Positions 7,607-15,034 of a stretch of 64,000 nt of DNA are shown here, one piece after another (positions within the stretch are counted from its first letter, which is position 1; each line of letters begins with the position of its first letter). A model generated the notes under the pieces. That model was not told where the DNA came from, ran no database searches, and was given only the letters and a program-made list of their open reading frames with translations. The DNA is from Aldehydirespirator sp965220485. Lineage in GTDB: Bacteria > Actinomycetota > Acidimicrobiia > Acidimicrobiales > Aldehydirespiratoraceae. The DNA lies in NCBI GenBank assembly GCA_965220485.1, contig OZ244832.1:806001-870000 (forward strand), written 5' to 3'. The translations under genes and the position numbers were made by a program.

Positions 7607-8718
7607 AGGAGATCCTGGCCGACCTTGATCGCTGGAGGTTGGCCGGGGAGCAGGCTGCGGTGGCCCGCGTCGTCGACCTTGAGGGCTCCGGACCGCGTTC
7701 TCCGGGCGCGGCGATGGCTGTGACCGCGGATGGCGAGGTGGTCGGGTCGGTGTCGGGTGGCTGTGTGGAGGGCGCGGTGGTGACCGAGTCCGTGGAGGTG
7801 ATCGCCACTGGTGATAGGCGCATCGTCACCTTTGGTTACAGTGACGACGAGGCCTTCGCGGTCGGGCTCACCTGCGGCGGGACCATTCACCTGTTCGTGG
7901 AGCCCCTGGAGTGGGGTCCGGCCCATGACGGGCTCAGCTCGGATCTGGCCGGTGAATGCCCCGCGGCGCTGGCCACGGTGGTGGACGGCCCCGGAACGGG
8001 CGCCAAGATGCTGGTGCGCCCAGAGGGCTCGGAGACGGTCGGCTCGCTGGGCGCGCCGGGCCTGGACCGGGCCGTGCAGCGCGACGCCCGGGGCGAACTG
8101 GTGGCGGGCCGTTCGGGCTTGCGCCGCTATTCCGAGCAGGGTGAGTACTCCGAGCAGGCCGAGATCCGCGGTGAGGAGGTGACGGTGTTCGTGGAGTCGT
8201 TCGCCCCGCCGCCCCGGATGCTTATCTTCGGCGCGGTTGACTTCACTGCCGCGCTGGCCAGGGTGGCCAAGGTGCTCGGCTACCGGGTCACGGTGTGCGA
8301 CGCCCGGTCGGTGTTCGCCACCGCCAAGCGATTCCCGATGGCCGATGAAGTGGTGGTCTCATGGCCCGACCGGCTTCTGGCCGAGGTCGGGGGCGGCCTC
8401 GGCCCCCGCGACGCAGTGTGCGTGCTCACTCACGACGCCAAGTTCGACGTGCCCGCCATCACCTCGGCGCTGGCCACCGGAGTCGGCTACGTCGGGGTCA
8501 TGGGAAGCCGGCGCACCCACGAAGACCGCATCGTCCGCCTGATCGAGGCTGGAGTGACCGCTGAACAGTTGGCTTGCCTGCGCTCGCCCATCGGGCTCGA
8601 CATCGGTGCAGCCACCCCGGAGGAGACGGCTATCTCCATAGTCTCGGAGATCATCTCGCTGCGCACAGGACGCCAGGCCCGAGCCCTCTCCGCCACCGCA
8701 GGCCCCATCCACGACTGA
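7603..8718 (+). CDS. XdhC/CoxF-family molybdenum cofactor insertion protein
   Basis: Two-domain XdhC family protein of 371 residues. The N-terminal XdhC_CoxI domain shows RSPGAAMAV, GSVSGGCVEGAVV and GLTCGGTIHLFVEPL, including the conserved cysteines. The C-terminal Rossmann domain shows MLIFGAVDFTAALARVAKVL and GYVGVMGSRRTHEDR, ending in IGLDIGAATPEETAISI. XdhC proteins bind molybdenum cofactor, help sulfurate it and deliver it to xanthine- or CO-dehydrogenase-type enzymes. The GTG start overlaps the coxE stop (GTGA). It is the last cox gene before the foreign-looking cassette at 9056-12867; the next cox gene resumes at 13034. Confidence 0.9.
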   Translation: MKEILADLDRWRLAGEQAAVARVVDLEGSGPRSPGAAMAVTADGEVVGSVSGGCVEGAVVTESVEVIATGDRRIVTFGYSDDEAFAVGLTCGGTIHLFVEPLEWGPAHDGLSSDLAGECPAALATVVDGPGTGAKMLVRPEGSETVGSLGAPGLDRAVQRDARGELVAGRSGLRRYSEQGEYSEQAEIRGEEVTVFVESFAPPPRMLIFGAVDFTAALARVAKVLGYRVTVCDARSVFATAKRFPMADEVVVSWPDRLLAEVGGGLGPRDAVCVLTHDAKFDVPAITSALATGVGYVGVMGSRRTHEDRIVRLIEAGVTAEQLACLRSPIGLDIGAATPEETAISIVSEIISLRTGRQARALSATAGPIHD

Positions 8719-8885
8719 TCCGGCGACCTACGGGCACCGCTCCGGGTGTCGGCGGACCGCAGGCTTTGGAGCGCCTCCTCCGAGGGGCGATCCGCCAGTG
8801 CCGAGGCCCGACCTCCGCCCAACTGTCGCCTGTTGCGGAAGGTTCGGGTTGCGCGTCCGCCCGGGGCCTGATAGACGCATGTCAT

Positions 8886-8902
8886 GAACTACCTTATAGT
8901 TC
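8886..8902. promoter_or_regulatory. Inverted repeat upstream of the GHKL cassette
   Basis: GAACTA and TAGTTC flank a 5-nt centre (CCTTA), in an A+T-rich stretch about 150 nt before the cassette start. It could be an operator or the edge of the inserted segment. A second short palindrome, GCTATAGC, lies just downstream. Confidence 0.4.
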
Positions 8903-8951
8903 AGATGGTACAGCTATAGCCCATATCTTTCTGAGGAAGTAGGTGAGTTTC

Positions 8952-8972
8952 TGTGGACAATCCTGTGGATAG
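8952..8972. promoter_or_regulatory. Two DnaA-box-like 9-mers
   Basis: TGTGGACAA (8952-8960) and TGTGGATAG (8964-8972) are the reverse complements of TTGTCCACA and CTATCCACA, both close to actinobacterial DnaA boxes. They lie 12 bp apart in the same orientation, about 85 bp before the GHKL start. Two sites are too few for an origin, so they may be fortuitous or regulatory. Confidence 0.3.
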
Positions 8973-9055
8973 TGCCGCTGCCATGACGAGGAGGCGCCGC
9001 CGAGTCGCCCGCTCGAATCACACAAGCGCGAGCCTTGCGGGATGGGAGGGCCATC

Positions 9056-10189
9056 GTGGCAGCCGTTGAAGCTGGGGCAGCGAAGCAGATAGCCAAGCTG
9101 GCAGGACCGACCGACATCTACGACGTACTCGAGTTTGTGCGAGGGCACGGATCGGGTGCCTCATCATCCGAGTGGCTGGAACTGGACTTGCGAGAGTTTG
9201 AGAAGAAGCCATCACAGCGCAGCGCCGCCCACTGGATCGAGATCCTGTCGAATGAACTCTTGGGGGAGTTCGCTGAGAGGAAACTCGTGATCCGACCACC
9301 CTCAACGATACGCGGGCGCCGATCTCTGGATCGATCCGGGATGTCCTTCGCCATCGCTCAGCGCAACCGAACCAGCACCGCTGTGCGAAGTCTCAGTGGC
9401 AAGTTCGAAGGCTGGCCTCCGACAGACTGGAAGCGAGAGTGGTCACCGGGCGATACCCTCTTCAGTCGGAAACTCGTTCGGGATGTAGATGAGCCGGACG
9501 AGTTGATCCCGGGCGAGTTCGTTACCTTTCTCAACCCTCATCTTCATGCGACATCTTTAAAGCTAGGCGTAGAACTGGTCAACTATCAAGTACGTCCGTG
9601 GATAGAGCGGCTGCTGAGTCGATCAGGTGACACCGGTGTATTGGCTGATTCAGCCGACCAGAGACTGATCGAAGGCATCACTGCCATCACTTATCAGCTA
9701 GTCGAGAATCTTCGATACGCCTTTCCTACGAGGCGCTTCTGCCGGGAGTATAGACTTTCTGCTACTCGCAAGTCCTACGTCCAGTTGTACACGACTCGCG
9801 GTGGTGGCGAAGACAGCTATAGTAGGTTGCATCTAGTAGTTGCCGATACAGGAATTGGCATTGTCGGGAGCTTGAAGCCAAAACTGCGCTACACCCGAGA
9901 TGGTAAGCATCTTGATCCGAGGTCGATCATAGATCGCTTGATGAGTCGGTCACTGCCTTCCTATGGGCGTGCTGCCGGCGGAGGTTACCGGAAGGTCATC
10001 GAAGCAGTTTCAAGGTCATCGGGGGAACTCCTTCTCACGACAGGTTCAACTGACACGGATCACAGAAGTGCGGTGTTCAGAGGCGAACTCTCCTGCCGCG
10101 ATAGGTCTAGACCTATTCACACAGTTGATGTCGACTCGAACCTGCATTTTGTTGGGACGACAGCGCATGCTATGATTCCGCTGAGGTAA
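9056..10189 (+). CDS. GHKL-type ATPase domain protein of unknown function
   Basis: A 377-residue protein not recognised as a named family. Its C-terminal half carries the landmarks of a GHKL ATP-binding fold: an N-box-like QLVENLRYAF (about residue 215), a G1-like VVADTGIGIVGSL (about 262), a G2-like GRAAGGGYRKVIEAV (about 308) and a terminal GTTAHAMIPL. There is no histidine-kinase phosphoacceptor region or response regulator nearby. The N-terminal 200 residues are unassigned. The GTG at 9056 is chosen because GGGAGG at 9044-9049 sits about 7 nt upstream; a TTG at 9035 is the alternative. Base composition is less G+C-rich than the cox genes on either side. It is followed after 31 bp by the phosphoribosyltransferase-like gene, so an operon is likely. 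Confidence 0.65.
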   Translation: MAAVEAGAAKQIAKLAGPTDIYDVLEFVRGHGSGASSSEWLELDLREFEKKPSQRSAAHWIEILSNELLGEFAERKLVIRPPSTIRGRRSLDRSGMSFAIAQRNRTSTAVRSLSGKFEGWPPTDWKREWSPGDTLFSRKLVRDVDEPDELIPGEFVTFLNPHLHATSLKLGVELVNYQVRPWIERLLSRSGDTGVLADSADQRLIEGITAITYQLVENLRYAFPTRRFCREYRLSATRKSYVQLYTTRGGGEDSYSRLHLVVADTGIGIVGSLKPKLRYTRDGKHLDPRSIIDRLMSRSLPSYGRAAGGGYRKVIEAVSRSSGELLLTTGSTDTDHRSAVFRGELSCRDRSRPIHTVDVDSNLHFVGTTAHAMIPLR

Positions 10190-10220
10190 GGCTTGCGGAA
10201 GTATAGGATGACCCACAAGT

Positions 10221-12110
10221 ATGACAACTCAAGTTGACCGATCCCTTGAACGTGCTCGCGTCTATGAGCGAGCTATGTACGCGCGTCTTTCGCCAGACGG
10301 TATAGAACTTGAGAGCTATCCCGCCACTCGTCCCAGAGCCGTGTTGTTCATCGATCTCAATCTGGGCTTCACCGATTGTTCACAGACTGACAGAATCATG
10401 GAGGCCGTAGAGAAGATACGTGAGCTTTCTCCAGCCGGACTGGGGAATGTGTCAACAGTGCTGTTTCGTTGGCCCGATCTTTCGACAGCGAGTATCGGGA
10501 TCAAGGAGAGTAAACTTGACAGAGTTTGGGAGCAGATTGGTCAATCACTAGATGGCATGAACCTGGCGGCATCGGCAGGGCTAGTACACGCTCCACTCGG
10601 ATCGCCACCATCGGTATCGTGGGGCACTGGCAGTCTTGCGCCTGGAGCGCTTGCGTCTCCTGAGGAAAATGTCTCCAGTTTGAATTGGAGGAGGTGGCTG
10701 CTGGCGTGTCGAGAAGTAGAGCTGACTGCGCTGTTGCAGAATGGACGCGGCATATGGAGGCCTCGTTACTACCACTATCGACTACCGAGCGGACGGCACA
10801 GCGCGACGTTCGTGAGGCTTGGGGACGCGATCAAGTCGGTGCGTGACGCAGACGTGTTGGCATGGTGGCTGCACGAGCATGCGACCGAGGATCTGGGTGT
10901 GGTACTCGACACCGCTACCATCGTTCCTATTGTCTTGGCATTGCGAAACTCGATGCGCTCGATCGGCATGCGTCTTGGTCAGGTAGTGAGCTTGGCGTCT
11001 TATCCGGCGACCAAGCTCGAGTTTGTGTCTGCCGTGGGCCGGGCCCGTAGTGGGCAGCACTCAACCCTTGCCCTTCTGTCGGTCAACTCCTCTGGATCAG
11101 TTCGTGATCGACTGCTTGATGCCCTCAATGGTGTCTATGCTAAGAAGCCGGAAGATGCCGATCAATCGGATGAAGTTAGGGATACCTGGGCGCTGCACAC
11201 ATTCGTCGACAAATCGGGGGCAGAGCCCCATCACCTTGACAAGACTCGCGTCTATCCTGATCAACAAACATCTGTGTGGAGTCGTCACGGGGAAGGCACC
11301 GAGACGGTTGCTGAGTCCTGTGTACTGTGCAACGACTCGAGCCGCTCGCGTGCTGTGCAGATCGATCCGAAGTCCTTTGATGGCCTTGTTTTGCCTGACC
11401 CGATGCTCGTTACGCCTGATATCCGCGTCGCAGACTCCGCACGTGCATTCTGGCATCTCTGTGATCAGACTGGGGCTTTGTCACTTGATGACGATCCTCA
11501 CCCCTCTGTGGCAAGAATCCGACCTCACGGAAGACGAATGGGCGTTGTCATCGACTTTGAAAAACTGTTGAAGCGTGATGATTCGCTCGACGGCGAGGCA
11601 TCGCTGGAGCAGCACGATGCCAGCGGCAGCTCGGATAGCTTTGACGCGTTCGAGGCGCTGTTTGCCGCATCCGTCGATCGGATAGATCAGCAGCACCACG
11701 AGAACAAGAAGAGTGCGCGTGTATCCTCACGCAGTGCGATCGATTTTGTAAGATCAGCCGAATTGATCGTCGGACTTGAAGATGAATTTGGTCGGGCGGA
11801 GGGTAGAGGCAGGGAATTCGTTGAAAGAGTCGTCGCATCCTGGAACCCGGATGCGACGATTGCGGCGTTCAATTTGGAAGATGAAGAAGAGAATGCGCAG
11901 CTTGAACCACAGGTTCGTAGTTCCGGGACTGTTTGCATTTTCGTCCTAGGAGTCGTGACTGGTACATCTCTGCATCGAATCTTCGCTTGGATCCAGGATG
12001 TGCGCAGAAAGAGCGGACTAGGGCGTTGCGAAGTGGGAGTGTTTGTGTTGCACTTCCGGCCTGACCTCTTTGCGTGCACGAAGCGTCATCACCAATCCAT
12101 TCGGCGATGA
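10221..12110 (+). CDS. Large protein with two phosphoribosyltransferase-like regions
   Basis: A 629-residue protein with no family I can name. A first region near residue 190 has LPSGRHSATFVRLGDAI, which resembles the SG-x-HS-x-(Y/F) entry of orotate-phosphoribosyltransferase-like folds. It continues with LGVVLDTATIVPIVLAL and LALLSVNSSGSVRD, which could be a PRPP-loop equivalent. A second region near residue 580 reads TVCIFVLGVVTGTSLHRI, again like a phosphoribosyltransferase PRPP loop, then VGVFVLHFRP. The acidic residues of a classical DD-x-x-TTG loop are missing, so catalysis is not assured. Between them is a charged linker. It is the middle gene of the cassette; its 3' end overlaps the next ORF by 68 nt in another frame, and the two may once have been one gene. 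Confidence 0.6.
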   Translation: MTTQVDRSLERARVYERAMYARLSPDGIELESYPATRPRAVLFIDLNLGFTDCSQTDRIMEAVEKIRELSPAGLGNVSTVLFRWPDLSTASIGIKESKLDRVWEQIGQSLDGMNLAASAGLVHAPLGSPPSVSWGTGSLAPGALASPEENVSSLNWRRWLLACREVELTALLQNGRGIWRPRYYHYRLPSGRHSATFVRLGDAIKSVRDADVLAWWLHEHATEDLGVVLDTATIVPIVLALRNSMRSIGMRLGQVVSLASYPATKLEFVSAVGRARSGQHSTLALLSVNSSGSVRDRLLDALNGVYAKKPEDADQSDEVRDTWALHTFVDKSGAEPHHLDKTRVYPDQQTSVWSRHGEGTETVAESCVLCNDSSRSRAVQIDPKSFDGLVLPDPMLVTPDIRVADSARAFWHLCDQTGALSLDDDPHPSVARIRPHGRRMGVVIDFEKLLKRDDSLDGEASLEQHDASGSSDSFDAFEALFAASVDRIDQQHHENKKSARVSSRSAIDFVRSAELIVGLEDEFGRAEGRGREFVERVVASWNPDATIAAFNLEDEEENAQLEPQVRSSGTVCIFVLGVVTGTSLHRIFAWIQDVRRKSGLGRCEVGVFVLHFRPDLFACTKRHHQSIRR

Positions 12111-12867
12111 CAGAATTGTAGCAGGGTTTGAAAGCGTGCTTGCTGAGACTTCATCGCCGATTGAAACGGAACGGAAGTTGCTAGATCTCAATTCTAATGT
12201 TGGGCATCTAGCTTCGCTTCCGTACTACAAACGTCGACGGACCTACCTAAGAGGCGAATTACCGAACCGAGGTGAGTTGCCGGAGAGCGTTTTCTGGGGA
12301 TTGCCGGAGAGCTCCGAACTCGCAAGACTACGGCCAGGCAGTTTGTTCGGAGAACGTCTCACGGCCAAAGCGGCGCTCATGGCCGTCGGTTCTGCGATCC
12401 AGAGACGACGTCATCATGATCCTGAGATGCTGGAAATCCCAGAGTGGAAACAGTTTGAGATTCCTGCAATCTTCGCCTCGTACTTCGACCCGCTGATCAT
12501 CTGCTCGATTCTGCGCTGGCTGGAGAAGGAGGAATGCTGGTGGGGAAGGGAGGTGACACGGAGCGGCGATGTCATCGCCAGTCTGTTGAAGCAGTACGCG
12601 GATGAGCGCGAGCGTGCAGTCTTGTTGAGTGAACTGTTGCTGGCTGCTGCGATGGGAAAGGTCCCTGGCAAGGCAATCGAAGTGGTCGTTGACAGGAGCA
12701 ACGCTCTGATTGGAGAGGTGAGAGCAGGCGTTGATCCGGAGGGTGCGGACGTGAACGTTGAAGCCCTCGTGCTCGGCCTCGCTCTTCTCGAACTGACCGG
12801 GGCGCCGGTGAACGACGCGGATGGCGACGACTCGGACGAGGGCACCGAAGAGCCGAGCGAGGCTTGA
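12043..12867 (+). CDS. Unrecognised third gene of the cassette, or the C-terminal part of the preceding gene
   Basis: Up to 274 residues, not recognised. The convincing protein-like part starts at VITNPFGDDRIVAGFESVL. It continues through an Arg/Tyr-rich segment (SLPYYKRRRTYLRGE), SLFGERLTAKAALMAVGSAI and a helical C-terminus ending in a very acidic tail (DADGDDSDEGTEEPSEA). No start is well supported: TTG 12043 has a weak GGGAG upstream, TTG 12070 has none, and GTG 12136 is internal. The ATG that overlaps the previous stop (12107) is in a different frame. The lack of a clean start suggests translational coupling, or that a single-base indel has split one longer gene. Composition matches the two genes before it. 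Confidence 0.5.
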   Translation: MCCTSGLTSLRARSVITNPFGDDRIVAGFESVLAETSSPIETERKLLDLNSNVGHLASLPYYKRRRTYLRGELPNRGELPESVFWGLPESSELARLRPGSLFGERLTAKAALMAVGSAIQRRRHHDPEMLEIPEWKQFEIPAIFASYFDPLIICSILRWLEKEECWWGREVTRSGDVIASLLKQYADERERAVLLSELLLAAAMGKVPGKAIEVVVDRSNALIGEVRAGVDPEGADVNVEALVLGLALLELTGAPVNDADGDDSDEGTEEPSEA

Positions 12868-13033
12868 TTTTCGTAGCGGTGATCGTTCCCACGGGAGCCA
12901 GCGGTGCGGTCGGGTGTCCGCGGCAGAAGCAGATTGGTGTGGGGTCGAGTGCTGATGTAACGGAATCGGGTCCCGTGACCGGAGATGGAACCTGTAGCGG
13001 ACAGTTGCGGCATCGAGCGGGCAGACTGGCGCG
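12868..13033. other. Right junction of the cassette
   Basis: 166 bp between the third cassette gene and the MobA-like gene. Composition returns to the high G+C of the cox genes within this stretch. No gene, terminal inverted repeat or target duplication is visible. Confidence 0.4.
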
Positions 13034-13651
13034 GTGACCGAGGAACACGGCGAGGGCCACCAGGCTGAGGGTGATCACGGCGAGGGCCGGCGGCTCGGGG
13101 TGGCTGCGGTGGTGCTGGCCGCGGGGGCCGGCGTCCGCTTCGCCGGCGAGCGCCACAAGCTGCTGTGTGAGGTGGGGGGCGTTCCGCTGGTGCGCCGTGC
13201 TGTGGATGCGGCTGTGGCCGCAGATCTGGACGAGACCATCGTGGTGATGGGTGCGGTCGACCTGCTGGAGGTGCTGCCCGAAGAGGTGACGGTGCTTCAG
13301 AACGAGGCCTGGGAGCAGGGACAGGCCACATCGCTGGCCGCGGCGGTGAGCTACGCAGGCTCGCGGGGGCATCGGGCGGTCGTGTTCGGATGCGGCGACC
13401 AGCCCGGGGTGCCCGCCTCGGCCTGGGCCGCAGTGGGACACTCCGACTGCGACCTGGCCGTGGCTGACTTCGGCGGCACCCGCCGGCCCCCGGTCCGGAT
13501 CGGCGCAGCGCTGTGGAGCCACCTGCCCCTGACCGGCGACGAGGGCGGGCGGGTGCTGATGCGTCGCAGACCCGAACTCGTGCAAGCGATACCCTGCGAG
13601 GGGAACCCCGAAGACATCGACACGCTGGAGGACCTGCAGAAATGGAACTGA
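13034..13651 (+). CDS. MobA/MocA-like molybdenum cofactor nucleotidyltransferase
   Basis: A 205-residue NTP-transferase. The nucleotide-binding start is GVAAVVLAAGAGVRF followed by HKLLCEVGGVPLVRRAV, and the metal-binding region is VVFGCGDQPGVPASAW. It ends with DIDTLEDLQKW. Such proteins attach CMP or GMP to molybdopterin; next to XdhC and CoxG genes the cytidylyltransferase role (MocA-like) for a molybdenum hydroxylase is most likely. The N-terminal 20 residues are His/Glu/Gly-rich and unusual. The 3' end overlaps coxG by 10 bp. Confidence 0.88.
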   Translation: MTEEHGEGHQAEGDHGEGRRLGVAAVVLAAGAGVRFAGERHKLLCEVGGVPLVRRAVDAAVAADLDETIVVMGAVDLLEVLPEEVTVLQNEAWEQGQATSLAAAVSYAGSRGHRAVVFGCGDQPGVPASAWAAVGHSDCDLAVADFGGTRRPPVRIGAALWSHLPLTGDEGGRVLMRRRPELVQAIPCEGNPEDIDTLEDLQKWN

Positions 13652-14316
13652 ACGACTCATTCGAGGTAGCCCATCCCATCGCCGCAGTGTGGGATGTCCT
13701 GACCGATGTGGAGCGGATTGCGCCGTGCCTGCCGGGCGCGCAACTCACCGGCAGCGACGGTGACTCCTACGAGGGTCTGGTCAAGGTCAAGGTCGGACCC
13801 ATCACATCCCAGTACAAGGGCAAGGCGTCGTTCACCGAGCGCGACGACGACGCCCACCGTCTGCTGATGTCGGCCAGCGGGCGCGACACCCGCGGCGCCG
13901 GCAACGCGACAGCCGAAATCACCGTGTCTTTGGAGTCTGTGAGCGACGCGGCCACGACGGTGAGCGTCCACACCGACCTGACCATCACGGGCAAGGTCGC
14001 GCAGTTCGGCCGGGGCGTGCTGGCCGACGTCAGCCGCAAGCTGATGGGGCAATTCGCCGACAATCTGGCCGCTCTGGTCGCCGCCGACGTCGCCTCCGGC
14101 GAGTCCTCGGCGGCTTCGGACTCTCCCGCCGCAGAGGAGGAGTCCGACGAGGGCGGCGCGGCCGAGGTGCCGGCGCCGGACGCCGCGACGGCCGACGAAG
14201 TCGAGGCAGTCGATCTGCTCAGCGTCGCCGGAGCCCCGGTGCTGAGACGCCTCGTGCCGGTGATCCTCGCGGTCGTCGTGGTGGTGATCATCGTCGTCAT
14301 CGCTCTCGCCTCCTAG
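13642..14316 (+). CDS. coxG: CoxG-family SRPBCC protein with C-terminal membrane anchor
   Basis: Residues 1-150 form a CoxG/SRPBCC domain: MELNDSFEVAHPIAAVWDVL, CLPGAQLTG and YEGLVKVKVGPITSQYKGK are the family hallmarks. An acidic low-complexity linker follows, then a C-terminal hydrophobic segment of about 18 residues (VPVILAVVVVVIIVVIAL) that should anchor the protein in the membrane. CoxG recruits CO dehydrogenase to the cytoplasmic membrane in Oligotropha and carries a lipid-like ligand in mycobacteria. The ATG lies within the 3' end of the MobA-like gene. The stop codon adjoins the dispersed repeat. Confidence 0.9.
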   Translation: MELNDSFEVAHPIAAVWDVLTDVERIAPCLPGAQLTGSDGDSYEGLVKVKVGPITSQYKGKASFTERDDDAHRLLMSASGRDTRGAGNATAEITVSLESVSDAATTVSVHTDLTITGKVAQFGRGVLADVSRKLMGQFADNLAALVAADVASGESSAASDSPAAEEESDEGGAAEVPAPDAATADEVEAVDLLSVAGAPVLRRLVPVILAVVVVVIIVVIALAS

Positions 14317-14503
14317 CGGCCGAGCGGATAGGCAGAGGCTGATGATCGCGTCTCGACATCCACAGCGAGGCCGTGGCCCGAGCGGCCCGTGAGCGCAGCG
14401 AGCAAGAGCGGGAGACATGCCCGAGCGGCCGGTGAGCGCAGCGAGCAAGAGCGGGAGACATGCCCGAGCGGCCGGTGAGCGCAGCGAGCAAGAGCGGGAG
14501 ACA
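14317..14503 (+). repeat. Dispersed ~105-bp repeat, copy 2, with 43-bp internal triplication
   Basis: Starts at the coxG stop with GGCCGAGCGGATAG and runs into GAGCGGCCCGTGAGCGCAGC. Its 3' part is tandemly triplicated: AGCAAGAGCGGGAGACA recurs at 14401, 14444 and 14487, a 43-bp step. The reading frame of the next gene is open through it, but that part is unlikely to be translated. Confidence 0.85.
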
Positions 14504-14554
14504 ACAGGTCTCACCGCGCGGGCCATCACCCATCAGGGCGGGCTCCTAGCCGCG

Positions 14555-15034
14555 GTGCCGGGCTGCAGCGAGGAGGACTTCGCCCGGGTCGCGATGCTCC
14601 TGGGCCGCGAGCCGGCCGGCGACTTCGAGGTGGTCGTGAGAGACGGCTCGGACGGGCCCGCGGTCATCCGCAATGCCCCCATCCTCGGTGATGGGCGACC
14701 CATGCCCACCCGCTACTGGCTCGTGGACGAGCGGCTGCGTCGCCTGGTGGGGCGCCTGGAGTCAGAGGGCGGCGTGCGCGCCGCGGAGGAGGCGGTTGAC
14801 GCGCAGGAGCTGGCTGCGGCCCATGCCCGCTACGCCGCCGAGCGCGACGTCGCCATCCCCGAAGGCCATCTGGGACCCAAGCCCTCGGCCGGCGTGGGCG
14901 GGACCCGCCGCGGCGTGAAGTGCCTCCACGCTCACTATGCCTGGCATCTCGCCGGCGGCGACGATCCGGTCGGGCGTTGGGTGGCGGAGCGCCTCGGTCC
15001 GGGCGCGGCTGCGTCCTTGCGGAGGATGGAGTGA
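14555..15034 (+). CDS. DUF501 family protein
   Basis: A 159-residue protein matching the actinobacterial DUF501 family. Visible hallmarks are AMLLGREPAGDFEVVVR, PAVIRNAPILGDGRPMPTRY and the C-terminal RRGVKCLHAHYAWHLAGG with its conserved Cys-His-His set. The function is unknown; in actinobacteria this gene normally lies between the ftsB/divIC-like gene and ppx. The GTG at 14555 is the first in-frame start after the dispersed repeat and begins the protein at the conserved EEDFARVAMLLGRE. The 3' end overlaps ppx by 4 bp. Confidence 0.88.
   Translation: MPGCSEEDFARVAMLLGREPAGDFEVVVRDGSDGPAVIRNAPILGDGRPMPTRYWLVDERLRRLVGRLESEGGVRAAEEAVDAQELAAAHARYAAERDVAIPEGHLGPKPSAGVGGTRRGVKCLHAHYAWHLAGGDDPVGRWVAERLGPGAAASLRRME

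Noticed and set aside
8952..8972. Replication origin
   Set aside because: Only two DnaA-like boxes and no dnaA, dnaN, rep or par genes; not enough for an origin.
9056..10189. Two-component histidine kinase
   Set aside because: GHKL motifs are present but there is no His phosphoacceptor (H-box), membrane sensor or response regulator gene.
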